Assembly: GCA_949744905.1 (NCBI GenBank)
Contig: CATKCE010000060.1
Coordinates: 1-55,029, forward strand
Length of the DNA: 55,029 nt
DNA from: an uncultured bacterium
GTDB lineage: Bacteria > Bacillota > Clostridia > Christensenellales > Pumilibacteraceae
Direction: 5' to 3'
The position numbers and the translations under genes were made by a program. The notes under the pieces were generated by a model, which saw only the letters and a program-made list of their open reading frames with translations, was not told the DNA's origin and made no database searches. Below are positions 10,201 to 20,595 of the stretch, piece after piece; positions within the stretch are counted from its first letter, which is position 1; each line of letters opens with the position of its first letter.

Positions 10201-13200
10201 AATATCTGCCGGTATATCCTCCCGAAACCAGCGCGGTAAAGCGCAGTTCGCTGGAAGCGGTATCGATAACGTAAGTCTTTCCGGACCCGCCGAGAGCGGC
10301 GTCGGTCACGGGCTCGGTGAGCGCGTGTCCGTTTTCTTCCCACTGGCGGTAAAACCCGCCCACGGAGTCGTCGGCTATGCCCATGATCGAAGAATAAAAG
10401 TTCTCTATCGTGCGCGTCTCGTCTACGTTTACCGAATCCGACGTCCAGTTGACGCTCGCGTTATCCCAACGGATAACTATCTCCTGTTTTTGGATATTAT
10501 ACGAATAAACGCGTTTATTCATGGAATTATCCGCAAAGACATAATTGCCGCCAAGCGTCACGGTAACGGTGTAATCGCCTGCAATGTTGGGCGTAGAGCT
10601 TGCGCCCGAGTACGCCAGCGTATATTTGTTTTTGGCGGCGGCGTCGGTCTTCGCGAATTTCGGCAGATACGCGTCGGCTATCTCAACGTTGTCGGGATCG
10701 GCAAAGACGAATTGCGCGTGCAGAGTCTTTCCGCTCTTTCCTCCGTTGATATCTATTTCTCCGCCGTTGTAAACGGGATTGTTCACGCGCGTCGCGGTTA
10801 TCGGACGCGGCGATACGGTAAAGCCCGTGGGCGCGGCGTAAACAACTTTGTAGTTGTTGAGCGTAAGCGTGCTTACAAGTCCTCCGCCGGCCGTTCCCGC
10901 GGCGTCCGGAGAATACGACACGGTATAATTGCCGGCCCCGCTCTCCCACGGCACGTAAGACGTCTGCGCCGTAAGATACGCCGCGTGTCCGCTGTGGTCG
11001 GCGCCGATATCTTTTCCCGCCCAGCCGGAATACGACGGAGTTACCGACACGGCGTCGCCGTATCTTACTCCCGGTTTTACTTCCGCTTTTACCGTAAGGG
11101 TGGCCTGTTCTATCTCAAACGAAGCAAAAGCGAGCGCGCCGTAATCGAATGAAACGTCGTAATTACTACCGTTTTGAGCGTAACGCGGCGTCATAACGTA
11201 TCCGCCCGCCGTAACGTCCACCGCGTTGCCGGGCAACGTGAGAGACAATCCGAGCACGCTCGACGCGTCGCCGGAACTTCCGTTCCAGCCGTCGGGCAAA
11301 GTAAAGTACGCGTTGAAACGGGCGATCACGTCGGCTGTCAAGGCGTTTTGATGCGCCATGTAGTCGCCCGCATAAATCGTCTTTGCGCCTGCGTTGGTTC
11401 CGTTACTGCCGTGCACCGTAACTATGACGGCGCGTTGCCGTACCGTAAGGTTAAAACTTATGGTGGGAACTGTAAAGTTGAGCGCCCTCACTCCCGAAGC
11501 GGTAACGGTGCACACCGTACCCGCGGAAGTTTTAACGTTGTAGTCACGCGACGCGAAAGCGTAATCAAGCGATATTTTGTCGCCCTCGGCATTAAGAAGA
11601 TAAGTCTCGGATATCGTTTTATATCCGTCGTACGCGTCGGAACCGGCAATATCGGGATACGTTGTATCGGGCACGCGGTAGCTTATTACGTACCCTTTTC
11701 CGTCGTTAAAAAGAAGCTCCGCGGTCGCCGCCTCGCGTGAAGCGGGAAGCGCCGTACCGTATCTTATGGTAACTCCGGATACCGTTATCCCCAGAGTGGC
11801 TCTCGAAATACTGAATTGCGCCGCGCCTTCGCTAACCGTGTAATTTTCGCTTGTGCCGGCGTAAGTGAAAGTCGCCTCGTACGTTCCCGCATCCACAGGC
11901 TTGCCGTCGAGTTCGGTATCAGCCGCCGTGCCGTCCGGCTCGGCTACTTTGCGGTACGTCGCGTTAAAGGTAAGTCCCGTAAGGTTTGACGTGGCGATAG
12001 TTATTTCCTTGGGCTTGCCGTCGTACACAGGACTTTTTGGCACGTTGTAAGTGACTACTACCGGCGCGCTCTCTATAACGTAAGTTCCCGCGCTGTAAGT
12101 CGCGCCCCCGCCTATGTATTTGCCGATATCCGCCGCAAGCACGTCGTCGTCGCCAAGCTCGGCGGCCCACGAGCAGTTTTCAAACGCGACCGCGTAATTT
12201 ACTGCGTGGGAGTCATCGCTCCACACCGCGTACACTGCGTAAACGCCCTTGTCGGCGGTGCGCTTGCCCTCGGAAGAGAACGTAGCCTTGGTATGCAACA
12301 CTACCGGCGTCTGTCCGTTGAAATATCCGTACAAGCTGCCGTCGGCAATATCCAAAGTAGGAGTATCGTAGCTTTCTATCGTTCCTTTATCGTACAAATC
12401 GTAATGGTTGAAACTTGTTCCGTCTTTTTTGTTTTTGTCTATCACCAAGGTAACGGAGCGTTTTTCCACAGTCAGCTTTCCGTCGATAAATACGAACTCG
12501 TAATTGTCCGAAGCGTATCCGTTATCGTCGTCGATAGTGATACGGTGCGCCGAGCCCGCGTCGTTACCCGCTTTGTAAGGATCGGAAGACGCGACTTTGT
12601 TGGTAACGAATTCAAAGTTCTTTTTTACCGACGTATTGCGTCCGTCGAATACAGTCGTATCGGTCTCGCCGTATTTGTAACCAGATATATCCGCCGCATG
12701 GTTAGAGTGGTGTTCGGCGTCGGCGGTAAATATATGTTCCTCACCGTATACCACCGTAGAATCGTGTGCCGTAACTGTGAGTTCGGCTTTGGCGACGCGG
12801 AACACGCGCGTTTCGCTTACCGCGGCGTAATCGTTGCCCGACGCCGGCATAGTGTAAGTCACAGCGTAATATCCGGCGCCGAATTTGTTGCGCGAAAATA
12901 CCGTGTCCAACACGTCGCCGAGCGTAGTCTCTTCGTCCAGCCCCGCGTTTGCAACGTATTCGGCAACGTAGCTTACGCTTTCCGTACCCGCCGAAACGGT
13001 CTTACGGTAAAACTCCACCGATACGTATATCTTATTGCCGGAAGTATTTCCGTTAAAGCCGTCGAAACGCGTCGCAGGCGTTACGAATCCCGTCATGCCG
13101 GCGGTATATCCGCCGTATATCCAGGCTTCTCCGCCCACTCCCTCGGTCTTGGCGAATGCGGCAGCCCGATCGCCGTTTATTACGGTAACGGCTTTATCGT

Positions 13201-16200
13201 TGTAATCGAACGATTCCGTAAACGCGTTTTCCGACGGGAGCACTTCAACGCATATCTTATCGACAAAAGTTTTGTGGTTCTCGGCGGAGATACGGAAGAA
13301 CACGTAATACGTGTCGGCGCGGAACACGCCCGGTATATCCGAACTTCCGCTTACATCCCAATCGAAACCGACAGGCAACGCGCTATTCTTTGAGAGATAA
13401 TACAAAACATCCGCCCTTATGCCGTCCTGCGTGTCCGCGTCGAGCGCGGCTTTCAGGGAAGGCCTTATGGTATCGTCGTAAGAAAGAGTCTGCTTTGAAG
13501 TATCGGGCAGCAGTTTATAATCGGCGGCGGACACGACGTACACCGCGTCGGTATTGTATTTTATGTCGTACTTGTCGCCGGCGAGCGAACGCAAAGTTAT
13601 GGCGTATCCGTCGGAGTTCACCTTACCGGTAGCGATCGTTATTCCGTCTTTTATCTCGGTATCGAGAGAGTTTACCTCTATCGCGAATATCCTGTCGTAA
13701 GAGCTGTACGCTCCGAAGAAATGCGTCGCGCCGTCGAGTCCGTACGACGACACCGCCGCGGATACGGTAAATCCGGCATTCTCGGTGTTGAGCGCGGCAA
13801 GCTCGGAATAGTACGGTCTGCTCTGCGAAAGTATCGCGACGGTTATCTCGCGGCGCACAACGTTGAGAGAGCCTACTCCGCCGGCAAACACATAGTTGCC
13901 CCATGCAAGACCGTTGGGCGCAAACGTTATGTCGCGCCTGCCGATATCTCCCGGCGTATAATCGGTGGCATACTCGAATTCCCCGCCGGTCACGGCTATG
14001 TCGGAAGTATTGTAGAATTTGTTTTTGTCGTCAAACTTGAAGTCGCCGTCGTCTATCTTATATATGCCGTTTTCGCGGCGCAGATTATCGTTGCCGGCAA
14101 GATACATGTTTCCTTTGCCGTCGTAATTTACGGGGCTGTTCTCTCCGTAAAATATCGTAAGTTCCACGCGGACGTTTAGCGTAGCGGGACGTACGAAATA
14201 TTCGTAAGTACTCTCCGCAAAAGTAATATCGTAATTGGCTTTACCGTTTTCGGTAACGGTGATATCGAAGAAATATCTGTTTGCGGCGGTGGTTATGTCG
14301 GAATCGGAAGCAATGCCGTTTACGCTTAGCGCAAACACCTGCCCCGCATCCACTCCGTCGGGCAGACCTTTTCCGCCAACGGCATAAAAATCTTTCTTGC
14401 CGGATATATCCGCGGGGTCGTCGCCGTAAACGTGTTCTCTGTCCGATTCCGCCGCGGTAACCGTCACTTCTATCGCGCGCTTTTCGACGACGAATTTGCC
14501 CTCGCCGTCCTCGGGCACTACGAGAACGTAGTTGCGCGAATACTCGTTGTCCTTAAGTTCCGGCGTTAAAACATACCCCGCCGCGTTTGCAGGAAGAAGC
14601 GCGTCGCTACCGGTATAGCCGCCGCGGTCAAGCGATACGGTCAGGCAGTCGAGCGCAGAGTCGCCGCCCGCAAAGCCTTCGCCGTCTTTCACCTCGACTT
14701 CGAACCATCCGGATACGTCGGGCAAACCGTCGCCGTAAGTATGCCGATAAGTCTTAGAGCCGTCGGGAGCTTTAACGCTTACCGTAAGCGTACGGCGCAA
14801 TACGATAAGTTCGTTTTCGAGCAGATAACCGCCGTTATCTCTTATATCAAAGTTATCGGCGCGGTAAACGAGTCCGCCGGTCGCCTCGCCGTCGGCGATA
14901 GTCTCCACGTACACTTTGTGCGCTATCACGTTACCCTGCGCGTCGGTATTGACTTTGCTTACGTGCGTAACGCTCAATACAGGAAGTAAAAGCGTTTGTC
15001 CCGGACGCTGCGGCGCGGATACCACGGTAGCCGTAAGTCCTCTGGATACGCCGTCGTACACGAACGAAAATTTGCCGTCGGCATTCGTAACTCCTTCTTC
15101 CGCGCCCCATTTCACAGTTACGGAAGCGGCGCGGATATCAAGCGCGTTTACCGTAAGGTCCTTGTGTATGGCGGCGGTCTCGAAGTCAGATTCATCGGAA
15201 AAAGTCCATTCGACCGTCACGTCGTATTCGCCTTTGTTCCAAGGAAGATGGTTTACAAGGTCTCCGCTGTCCGAGCCGGATTTCATGCCAGAGTCATAAG
15301 TAAACACGCTCACGCTGTTGTCGGCTTTATCGGTAAAAGTCAACGTAAGAGTCACGTGCCCCTTATCCCACTCGGCAATAAGGGTGTCTTTGGAGCCCTC
15401 GGTCTCGTCTTTTATAGTGAAAACGTCGTTAAGAGAAATTGCGCCGGACGCCTTTACCGTATCGCCGAACGTATACGGCGCGAATTCGTAAGTCAGCCCG
15501 AGCACTCTGTTGGTCACGGCATAATGGATGGTAATATAAACTCCGTCCTCGCCGTAATCCGTCTTATAGTTCTGCGCCGACGCGCTGCCCGAAACCAATA
15601 TCTGGTTCGTGTTGCTTACGTACAGATACGCGCCGTCGGCTTCCGCCCATATATAGTTGAGCGGATTCTTATCCGGCGTGTCCCCCGCCTTTACCGCATA
15701 GCGTACATAATATCTTCCGCGTTCCGATATGGCTTCGTCGTCGGGTATAGCGGTGTAAGACACAGATCCGCCGCTCACGGTAACGCTGCCGTAAGACACG
15801 GTAAGTTCGGGCAAGCCGTTTACTGAGAGAGTCTTTCTTTCGTTCATTCCCGCTTCCCATTCGGAAATGCGCCAATCCGACCATTGCTCTTTGGTCCATG
15901 AAGGATCGCCGAGTTTAAGCGTCTTGCGGTTTACCGTTATCCCGATCTCGCAAGTCTCAGTTCCCTCGACGTAACCGCCGCCGGCATTGCCGTCCGCCCA
16001 ACGGTAATTTTCAAAATCGTTTAATGTAAACGTCAGTTTATACAGACCGGCGTCGGTATACTCAAAAGTAAAGCCGGAACTCGTAAACGTAAACGCCGCG
16101 CCAGCCGCAACCTCGTTGCCGAGATTGTTCCTGCCGGACACTTCGGCGACACCGCCCGCACGCGCCGCGAGCACCGCCCAATCGGTGGAGGCTGTAAACT

Positions 16201-19200
16201 CTATCGTCTTTCCGTCGCCGAAAGTTACCGCGCTTACGGTAAGTTCGGGTCTTGACACAACGGCTTTATTTATCGTAAAGTCCGTCGAACGCGTCTCGCT
16301 CTTAATAGTGTAATTCCGCGATACGTCTCCGTTCTCCATAAGCGCAACTGCATGGACGCGGTAAACGCCGGCTTTGCGGACAAACGTTACGCCGCTGTCG
16401 GAAACGTAATTTTCGTTTTTATCGATACAGAACGAGACGGTAAGCGCGTCGTCGCCGCACACGTCGGACGGTCGCGCCGCAACTGCGGGACTTTTATCCG
16501 AGTCGTCGTAAGTATGCGCAAGCGCGCTCCAATCGAGGTCTATCGGTTTTGCCGACACGATAAACGTGACCGTCTGCGGCAAAACAGAACCGTTTTCGCT
16601 TCCGTCGTCCCAAACATAATTCGCACCGGGCGTTATTTCTATAGTATAGCTGTCGGCATACAGCACCTGTAACGAGCTGTCCCCGTTTACGGTATACGTC
16701 ACATGTCCTTCGTAATTAAAAAGATATTTTTCGATAGTGAAAACGCTTCCGCGGTACACGGCGGTAAACACTTGACCCGAACGGACAACGCCGTCCGCCG
16801 ACATCTGCGGCGTGGACGCGGCAACCGCCGGAAGTTCCAGTTTAGCCTTTCCTATCCTGTAAGACGCGTGGTACAACGCGGGCAGAACGTAGTCCGACGC
16901 GACGCCGTTTCCGGCGACCGTTATACCGGTCACGTATACGTAATACGTTCCCGCCGCGTTCGCGCCGTCGGCATGTACGAACGCATTGAACTTATCGGCT
17001 TCGGTAATATCGGAACGTCCGTCGTATTCGGAATACACCTCTGTTTTAAGCGATACCGCATCGCCGTCCGCCGTACCGTTTGCACCCGCTACGGGCTTTA
17101 CGCGCGCCATTCCCTCGCTGAAAGGATATTCCAAAAGCGCGGGAGCCGACGCGTTACCGGAGGTCCAGACGACCGTCAGCGTTACGGGGTCGAGAATATA
17201 CGTGAGCGTAACTTCGCCGTCGCCGTCAGAGTCCAATGCGCCCGACCACGCGTGGTTGTTATCGGTAAACGACACTTTGACGGTGTAAGTATCGGCGTGC
17301 AATACGCTTATAGTTCCGTTGCCGTCGTCTGCGACCGACTGCGTCGCGCCTTCCGCCGAGTACGACATGAACCCGCCGTCGTAGCCAGCAATGGAAAATA
17401 CGTTGCTTTTTCCGTTATAAGAAGCTCTTTCCGCCGAAAGTCCCAGCGACGATATCACTTTTTTCATCACCGTGAACTCGCGGTACGCCGTATCGCCCAC
17501 GGTATAGTCTCCGTCCTCATCGTGCTCCGAATTCAACTCGGTAGTGTAGCCGACGCGATAAGTCCCCGCCTGCCACTCCGCAAATTCCGCAAGAGTATGG
17601 TCGGAATAATCTTCCCACGTTCCGCTTTCGTTCCTTATCTGGAAAACCGGACCGCCGGCCAAAGGATAAAATCCGTCGGGATACGCGAAATCGACGGTAA
17701 GGTTTCCCTCGCCGTATATAAATTCGGTATCCGAAAGTTTTACCGCCATGGTAAAGTCGGGCACAGTGTAAGGCGTAACGGTAAACACCGTGCTTATAAC
17801 GCTCTTGCCGTCTTCGACGGAAATAATATCGTTTTCGTTATCCGAAGTCCATACGTAATTTTTATTGTTGAGCGTAAGTTTGATGCCGTAATCGCCCGCA
17901 TGGCGTATCGCTTTTTCGGAATTGACGCCGCTCTGCTCCACCGAAATTATGGCGTCCGCTTTGTCTCCCTCGATATCCTCCGCAAGAAAAGCCGAGCGGT
18001 CTATATCGATAAGTTCTTCGGGAGTCCATGTAGTGCGCGAATAGGCGCGCGGAGGCGCTACGGCCCCCGTCTTTACGGGTCTCGGCGCGATGGTCAAAGT
18101 AGCGCGGTTAGAGTCGAAAGTCGTACTGCTGCGGTAACCGTCTGTGTCCTCGGTAGTTGCGATAACGTAATACGTGCCGACAACGGTGGGACGGACAAGC
18201 GACGGATCGCCGTAAGTATACGTCTTACCGCTCTCGTCGGTAAATCCGTAATATTTGAACGTGGGCGTCGGCGCGACCGAAGAGTCGAGAGCCACGCTGC
18301 TGCCCAAAGGATAGCACTTTACCGCCAAAGACGGTTCTTCGCCGTATATGATATTTACGGTCCTTTCGGCCATACGCACGTCCAATAAACCTTTGTTAAC
18401 GCGTATGCGGTAACTCTTTGAATATTCCACGCGGTTGTCCGCCGTATACCAGCCGTAATCTCCCGCGGCTCCGTCTGTCAGCGCGAACGTGACGGTAAAC
18501 TCGCTGCCGCGCAAAAACACCACGGCTCCGTTTTCGTACTTGGCGAAATCACATTCGGAAGAATCGAGCGAAACGTTGCCTGCGGCGTAAGAATAAGTCG
18601 CTATAACAGCGCTCTCGCCGGTAAGTCTGTCGGTCACGGTAACGGTAAGTCCGGTTTTGAGGTCGTTTTCCCAGTCTATGCCGGTAACGGGTTTTATCGT
18701 GCCGCCCTCGCTGTAATTTACCGAACGTTCGTCCACAACGGGCACAACGTGCGGCGCCGGAACAACGCTTATATCAAAGCGGTTTTCCTTGCCGCCGTAA
18801 GATACCGTAACGCGGTTTACGTTTGTGCTGCGCGAAGGAACGTTCACTCTGCCGACGCCGCTCGTAAGCCTTTTGGTGCCCGCGTAAAAAGTAACCGTGC
18901 AGTCGTCTGCGTAATCGGCAAGGTCTATCTGGTTTTCGATTATTTCCGGATCGTCCTGTCCCGGCACGTCAACGCTGAATTCCGCAGTGGCGTAAAGACC
19001 GGTAAAATCAAATGGTTGATTCGCAACTTGCGTCACCGCCGTACCGTACACGCCGGTGACTCCGGCGTAAGGTTTGTATACGATATTTTCGAATCCGACT
19101 TCGGCGGAAATGGATCGGTCTTTGTCGCAAACAGTCACCGTTTTAGAGTAAATATCGTTTTCCGACAGCGGAAACTGGTTTTTAGAGGGATACAGCGAGC

Positions 19201-20422
19201 CGTCTATCACGTAATCGGTTATGACCTCGGTATCGCGGTCGTTGTATGTCACGGTCACGTCGAAGTCGCCGTGCGCGCCGGAATTGAGCATGGTAGCGGA
19301 AGTAAGATTGAGAGCGTCGCCCTTGTAAACGGCGTCGAGTTTTACGGCTTTGCGGTCTTCGAACGGCAGAGTCACCCGGTCGTTGTAAACTTCCGTGCCA
19401 ACGGTGATCTTGACCGATATCGAATTGTTGTTGTCGTTGTACTGTACGTTTTCTATCTCGCCGGTATAGTTGGTGTTAAGCTCGGGTATATATCCGCTCG
19501 AACCCGCGCTTCCCAGCAAAACGCGTGAATTTTCAAGCACCGCGTAAACCATTATCCTGCTTTGAACGTCGGTACCGTACATGCCTTTTACAAATGTTCC
19601 GTAATACGCCGAATCTTCTTTATCGGGAAAAACTTTATCGGCGGGATCGCGGTAGTATCCGTCCAAAACCGTCAGAGCGGGGTCGGCGGCAACGAATATA
19701 CCCTGTATTTTCGCGGCGACGACTTTTACGTTTTCGAGTTTGCCGGACGCTTCGCCGAGCGTAACGTTTACCGTGACCGTACGCCCCGCCGCAAGCGATT
19801 GGGAAAAGGACGCCGAATACAATTCTTTATTGCCGACGGGAAAACTTTCTTCGCCCGCCACGCCCGTAACGCTTATCAGATCTTTTACGCTCTCCTCGTC
19901 CGCGTCCGCGCCGATCTGGGTCGGACCCGTAACGGTAAGAGAATCGTAAACCGGCAAACTTTCGACTACGAGCAACTGGTCAATGTGGTATGTAAGCAAC
20001 GAACATTCAAGGTCGAGCGATATAGCGCCGGATGCCGTTCCGTCCTCGTTCAGCACCGGAACGGGGCTGTTGTCGTCCAATACTTTGCCGTTTATCGAAA
20101 CGGTGAATTCCGACGTCTGTAATCGGGCGAAGCCGCCGTCGTACGTGCCGATAACGCGCAGATTCTTTTTAAGATCCAGACCGGTGGTCACGTCTTTGTA
20201 CACGGCCAAACCGTCGGGGACCGTCACCGAAATGTCGGTATATGTTTTAAGCGGACGTATAACGGCTTCGCTCTCTCTTTGCACATACCCCGCATTGCCG
20301 GCATACGAGTAAACGGCGTCGGTAACAGCAACGCCTCCCGTCGCAAGAAACAAACAGCCCAACACGGCAAAAACAGTCGCAAAAAATCTCTTTCTCGGCG
20401 ACCTTACACGTAACGATACCAT
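7241..20422 (-). CDS. Giant (~4393 aa) surface protein with many MBG/bacterial Ig-like repeats and a C-terminal TM anchor
   Basis: Start ATG 20422 preceded by GGGGAGGA; signal peptide RKRFFATVFAVLGCLFLATGGVAVTDAVYSYA; repeated motifs such as VIYGEEPSL, VVYGEEHIFTA, DAGTYEATFTYAGTSENYTVS, ADTYTVKVSFTDNNHAWSG; C-terminus FGIVMGSVGGAAAVASAAAAVMFVQYRKKKRLEAS. Confidence 0.93.
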   Translation of the reverse strand: MVSLRVRSPRKRFFATVFAVLGCLFLATGGVAVTDAVYSYAGNAGYVQRESEAVIRPLKTYTDISVTVPDGLAVYKDVTTGLDLKKNLRVIGTYDGGFARLQTSEFTVSINGKVLDDNSPVPVLNEDGTASGAISLDLECSLLTYHIDQLLVVESLPVYDSLTVTGPTQIGADADEESVKDLISVTGVAGEESFPVGNKELYSASFSQSLAAGRTVTVNVTLGEASGKLENVKVVAAKIQGIFVAADPALTVLDGYYRDPADKVFPDKEDSAYYGTFVKGMYGTDVQSRIMVYAVLENSRVLLGSAGSSGYIPELNTNYTGEIENVQYNDNNNSISVKITVGTEVYNDRVTLPFEDRKAVKLDAVYKGDALNLTSATMLNSGAHGDFDVTVTYNDRDTEVITDYVIDGSLYPSKNQFPLSENDIYSKTVTVCDKDRSISAEVGFENIVYKPYAGVTGVYGTAVTQVANQPFDFTGLYATAEFSVDVPGQDDPEIIENQIDLADYADDCTVTFYAGTKRLTSGVGRVNVPSRSTNVNRVTVSYGGKENRFDISVVPAPHVVPVVDERSVNYSEGGTIKPVTGIDWENDLKTGLTVTVTDRLTGESAVIATYSYAAGNVSLDSSECDFAKYENGAVVFLRGSEFTVTFALTDGAAGDYGWYTADNRVEYSKSYRIRVNKGLLDVRMAERTVNIIYGEEPSLAVKCYPLGSSVALDSSVAPTPTFKYYGFTDESGKTYTYGDPSLVRPTVVGTYYVIATTEDTDGYRSSTTFDSNRATLTIAPRPVKTGAVAPPRAYSRTTWTPEELIDIDRSAFLAEDIEGDKADAIISVEQSGVNSEKAIRHAGDYGIKLTLNNKNYVWTSDNENDIISVEDGKSVISTVFTVTPYTVPDFTMAVKLSDTEFIYGEGNLTVDFAYPDGFYPLAGGPVFQIRNESGTWEDYSDHTLAEFAEWQAGTYRVGYTTELNSEHDEDGDYTVGDTAYREFTVMKKVISSLGLSAERASYNGKSNVFSIAGYDGGFMSYSAEGATQSVADDGNGTISVLHADTYTVKVSFTDNNHAWSGALDSDGDGEVTLTYILDPVTLTVVWTSGNASAPALLEYPFSEGMARVKPVAGANGTADGDAVSLKTEVYSEYDGRSDITEADKFNAFVHADGANAAGTYYVYVTGITVAGNGVASDYVLPALYHASYRIGKAKLELPAVAASTPQMSADGVVRSGQVFTAVYRGSVFTIEKYLFNYEGHVTYTVNGDSSLQVLYADSYTIEITPGANYVWDDGSENGSVLPQTVTFIVSAKPIDLDWSALAHTYDDSDKSPAVAARPSDVCGDDALTVSFCIDKNENYVSDSGVTFVRKAGVYRVHAVALMENGDVSRNYTIKSETRSTDFTINKAVVSRPELTVSAVTFGDGKTIEFTASTDWAVLAARAGGVAEVSGRNNLGNEVAAGAAFTFTSSGFTFEYTDAGLYKLTFTLNDFENYRWADGNAGGGYVEGTETCEIGITVNRKTLKLGDPSWTKEQWSDWRISEWEAGMNERKTLSVNGLPELTVSYGSVTVSGGSVSYTAIPDDEAISERGRYYVRYAVKAGDTPDKNPLNYIWAEADGAYLYVSNTNQILVSGSASAQNYKTDYGEDGVYITIHYAVTNRVLGLTYEFAPYTFGDTVKASGAISLNDVFTIKDETEGSKDTLIAEWDKGHVTLTLTFTDKADNSVSVFTYDSGMKSGSDSGDLVNHLPWNKGEYDVTVEWTFSDESDFETAAIHKDLTVNALDIRAASVTVKWGAEEGVTNADGKFSFVYDGVSRGLTATVVSAPQRPGQTLLLPVLSVTHVSKVNTDAQGNVIAHKVYVETIADGEATGGLVYRADNFDIRDNGGYLLENELIVLRRTLTVSVKAPDGSKTYRHTYGDGLPDVSGWFEVEVKDGEGFAGGDSALDCLTVSLDRGGYTGSDALLPANAAGYVLTPELKDNEYSRNYVLVVPEDGEGKFVVEKRAIEVTVTAAESDREHVYGDDPADISGKKDFYAVGGKGLPDGVDAGQVFALSVNGIASDSDITTAANRYFFDITVTENGKANYDITFAESTYEYFVRPATLNVRVELTIFYGENSPVNYDGKGNMYLAGNDNLRRENGIYKIDDGDFKFDDKNKFYNTSDIAVTGGEFEYATDYTPGDIGRRDITFAPNGLAWGNYVFAGGVGSLNVVRREITVAILSQSRPYYSELAALNTENAGFTVSAAVSSYGLDGATHFFGAYSSYDRIFAIEVNSLDTEIKDGITIATGKVNSDGYAITLRSLAGDKYDIKYNTDAVYVVSAADYKLLPDTSKQTLSYDDTIRPSLKAALDADTQDGIRADVLYYLSKNSALPVGFDWDVSGSSDIPGVFRADTYYVFFRISAENHKTFVDKICVEVLPSENAFTESFDYNDKAVTVINGDRAAAFAKTEGVGGEAWIYGGYTAGMTGFVTPATRFDGFNGNTSGNKIYVSVEFYRKTVSAGTESVSYVAEYVANAGLDEETTLGDVLDTVFSRNKFGAGYYAVTYTMPASGNDYAAVSETRVFRVAKAELTVTAHDSTVVYGEEHIFTADAEHHSNHAADISGYKYGETDTTVFDGRNTSVKKNFEFVTNKVASSDPYKAGNDAGSAHRITIDDDNGYASDNYEFVFIDGKLTVEKRSVTLVIDKNKKDGTSFNHYDLYDKGTIESYDTPTLDIADGSLYGYFNGQTPVVLHTKATFSSEGKRTADKGVYAVYAVWSDDSHAVNYAVAFENCSWAAELGDDDVLAADIGKYIGGGATYSAGTYVIESAPVVVTYNVPKSPVYDGKPKEITIATSNLTGLTFNATYRKVAEPDGTAADTELDGKPVDAGTYEATFTYAGTSENYTVSEGAAQFSISRATLGITVSGVTIRYGTALPASREAATAELLFNDGKGYVISYRVPDTTYPDIAGSDAYDGYKTISETYLLNAEGDKISLDYAFASRDYNVKTSAGTVCTVTASGVRALNFTVPTISFNLTVRQRAVIVTVHGSNGTNAGAKTIYAGDYMAHQNALTADVIARFNAYFTLPDGWNGSSGDASSVLGLSLTLPGNAVDVTAGGYVMTPRYAQNGSNYDVSFDYGALAFASFEIEQATLTVKAEVKPGVRYGDAVSVTPSYSGWAGKDIGADHSGHAAYLTAQTSYVPWESGAGNYTVSYSPDAAGTAGGGLVSTLTLNNYKVVYAAPTGFTVSPRPITATRVNNPVYNGGEIDINGGKSGKTLHAQFVFADPDNVEIADAYLPKFAKTDAAAKNKYTLAYSGASSTPNIAGDYTVTVTLGGNYVFADNSMNKRVYSYNIQKQEIVIRWDNASVNWTSDSVNVDETRTIENFYSSIMGIADDSVGGFYRQWEENGHALTEPVTDAALGGSGKTYVIDTASSELRFTALVSGGYTGRYYTTVQLNSDAAKNYTLSNVNGSGASVTLVLVVTTDSVNIMLSIEGWTYKQEVNAPVYSVDGGSGGISISYARVYAYGYGDEIPSEYMQFTNVNAGSVLLELGAGAFNVAINGETDAGVYIVRALYADTNQSAYRVFKILPASVKVPTFTLTSSGAEQNDTYNGNALTLTIKVDTAVISVAMDGSATLPVLGGVQLGTVGAGNKTIRYSLVSANYVWDTSDLPDGVTAAGDAYEAVWTVNKGVAAISGLVAQRITHGETPKRSGDARFGAYIAYSYRPAVAGGDPGDHADGWTDGVVGAGTYWVKAVSSDDPLGNYTGDTAYSTVTVDPATLYVTVGGTMTYGEPEGKTLTYNYEGWVGAEINTRPEPDDYSKVGYTLKIDDTLSAGSHAIELIMKDGAVIGVSVPNYVIVSRTGTFTVNRKSIEVTVSGGGKPYSVSPFTAAADLSDIAVSVPVGIDKESLKITLGLSGAFDGQTLDAGSYSITAVSGNGNYIVTFTTGIYTVSPRLLRIGGFEGGGQYGSVAAARVIVLYDVTGGGQITVSDQNVLDMLKYSYTTQAGAALSAMPGNAGEYNVSVSLTGANSGNYTLTGRADYAFTVTKRIYSYSDIKLSDVVYDGKAHNAPTIDYGGYDDSEFTVTPGWIGDAVDVGEYTVTIRIKDAANNRWELVEGAERSFTFAVTPGTNIVNGLSVANWIYGEYDRGKNSPVVETLFPCDPSTYVFTYYRNGAVVDGIPSSAGVYTVTVTIPATANFSGATGAASFSILQKEYAAPTLGIITSGDGRNDVFTGETLKAFVNGFDASIMQILYDGVSNLNGNSLEVHAVNAGTYTVKLVLRDKTNYSWAGATTDENGDAVLTWTVARKKLDKPVHNDSLLMVNGKVLEYFPEGFDGDVMRIEGNRSGYGGTFSATVSLLDPDNYEWADGSTDPVTFKWKVVGVNTVFGIVMGSVGGAAAVASAAAAVMFVQYRKKKRLEASAGAYNDKGAEV

Positions 20423-20595
20423 ATTCCCGATCCTCCCCGCCGGACGTCCGTGCAAAACAGATTCCGCACGCGTCCGACTTATCCGCGCCGTAAAACACGG
20501 CCGGTATTTTTACAACGTCGTCCCGCAAAACGCTTCAAACGGAACATACGCGGTAATTATCGTTGTTTTCTACTGCACTGCGGCGTACCGCCGTA

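Noticed and set aside
7223-20312. Many long plus-strand ORFs (e.g. 9341..11152, 16703..18388, 12206..13393) opposite the giant gene
   Set aside because: Antisense shadow ORFs: R/Y/V/H-rich composition, no recognisable domains, no RBS, and the minus frame is one continuous repeat protein
20578-20594. CGGCG-GTA-CGCCG hairpin downstream of the small coiled-coil gene
   Set aside because: No T-run on the minus strand after it, so not called as a terminator; possibly part of the giant gene leader but unsupported
20456-20595. Known riboswitch upstream of the giant gene
   Set aside because: Sequence inspected for c-di-GMP-type and other familiar core motifs; none recognised
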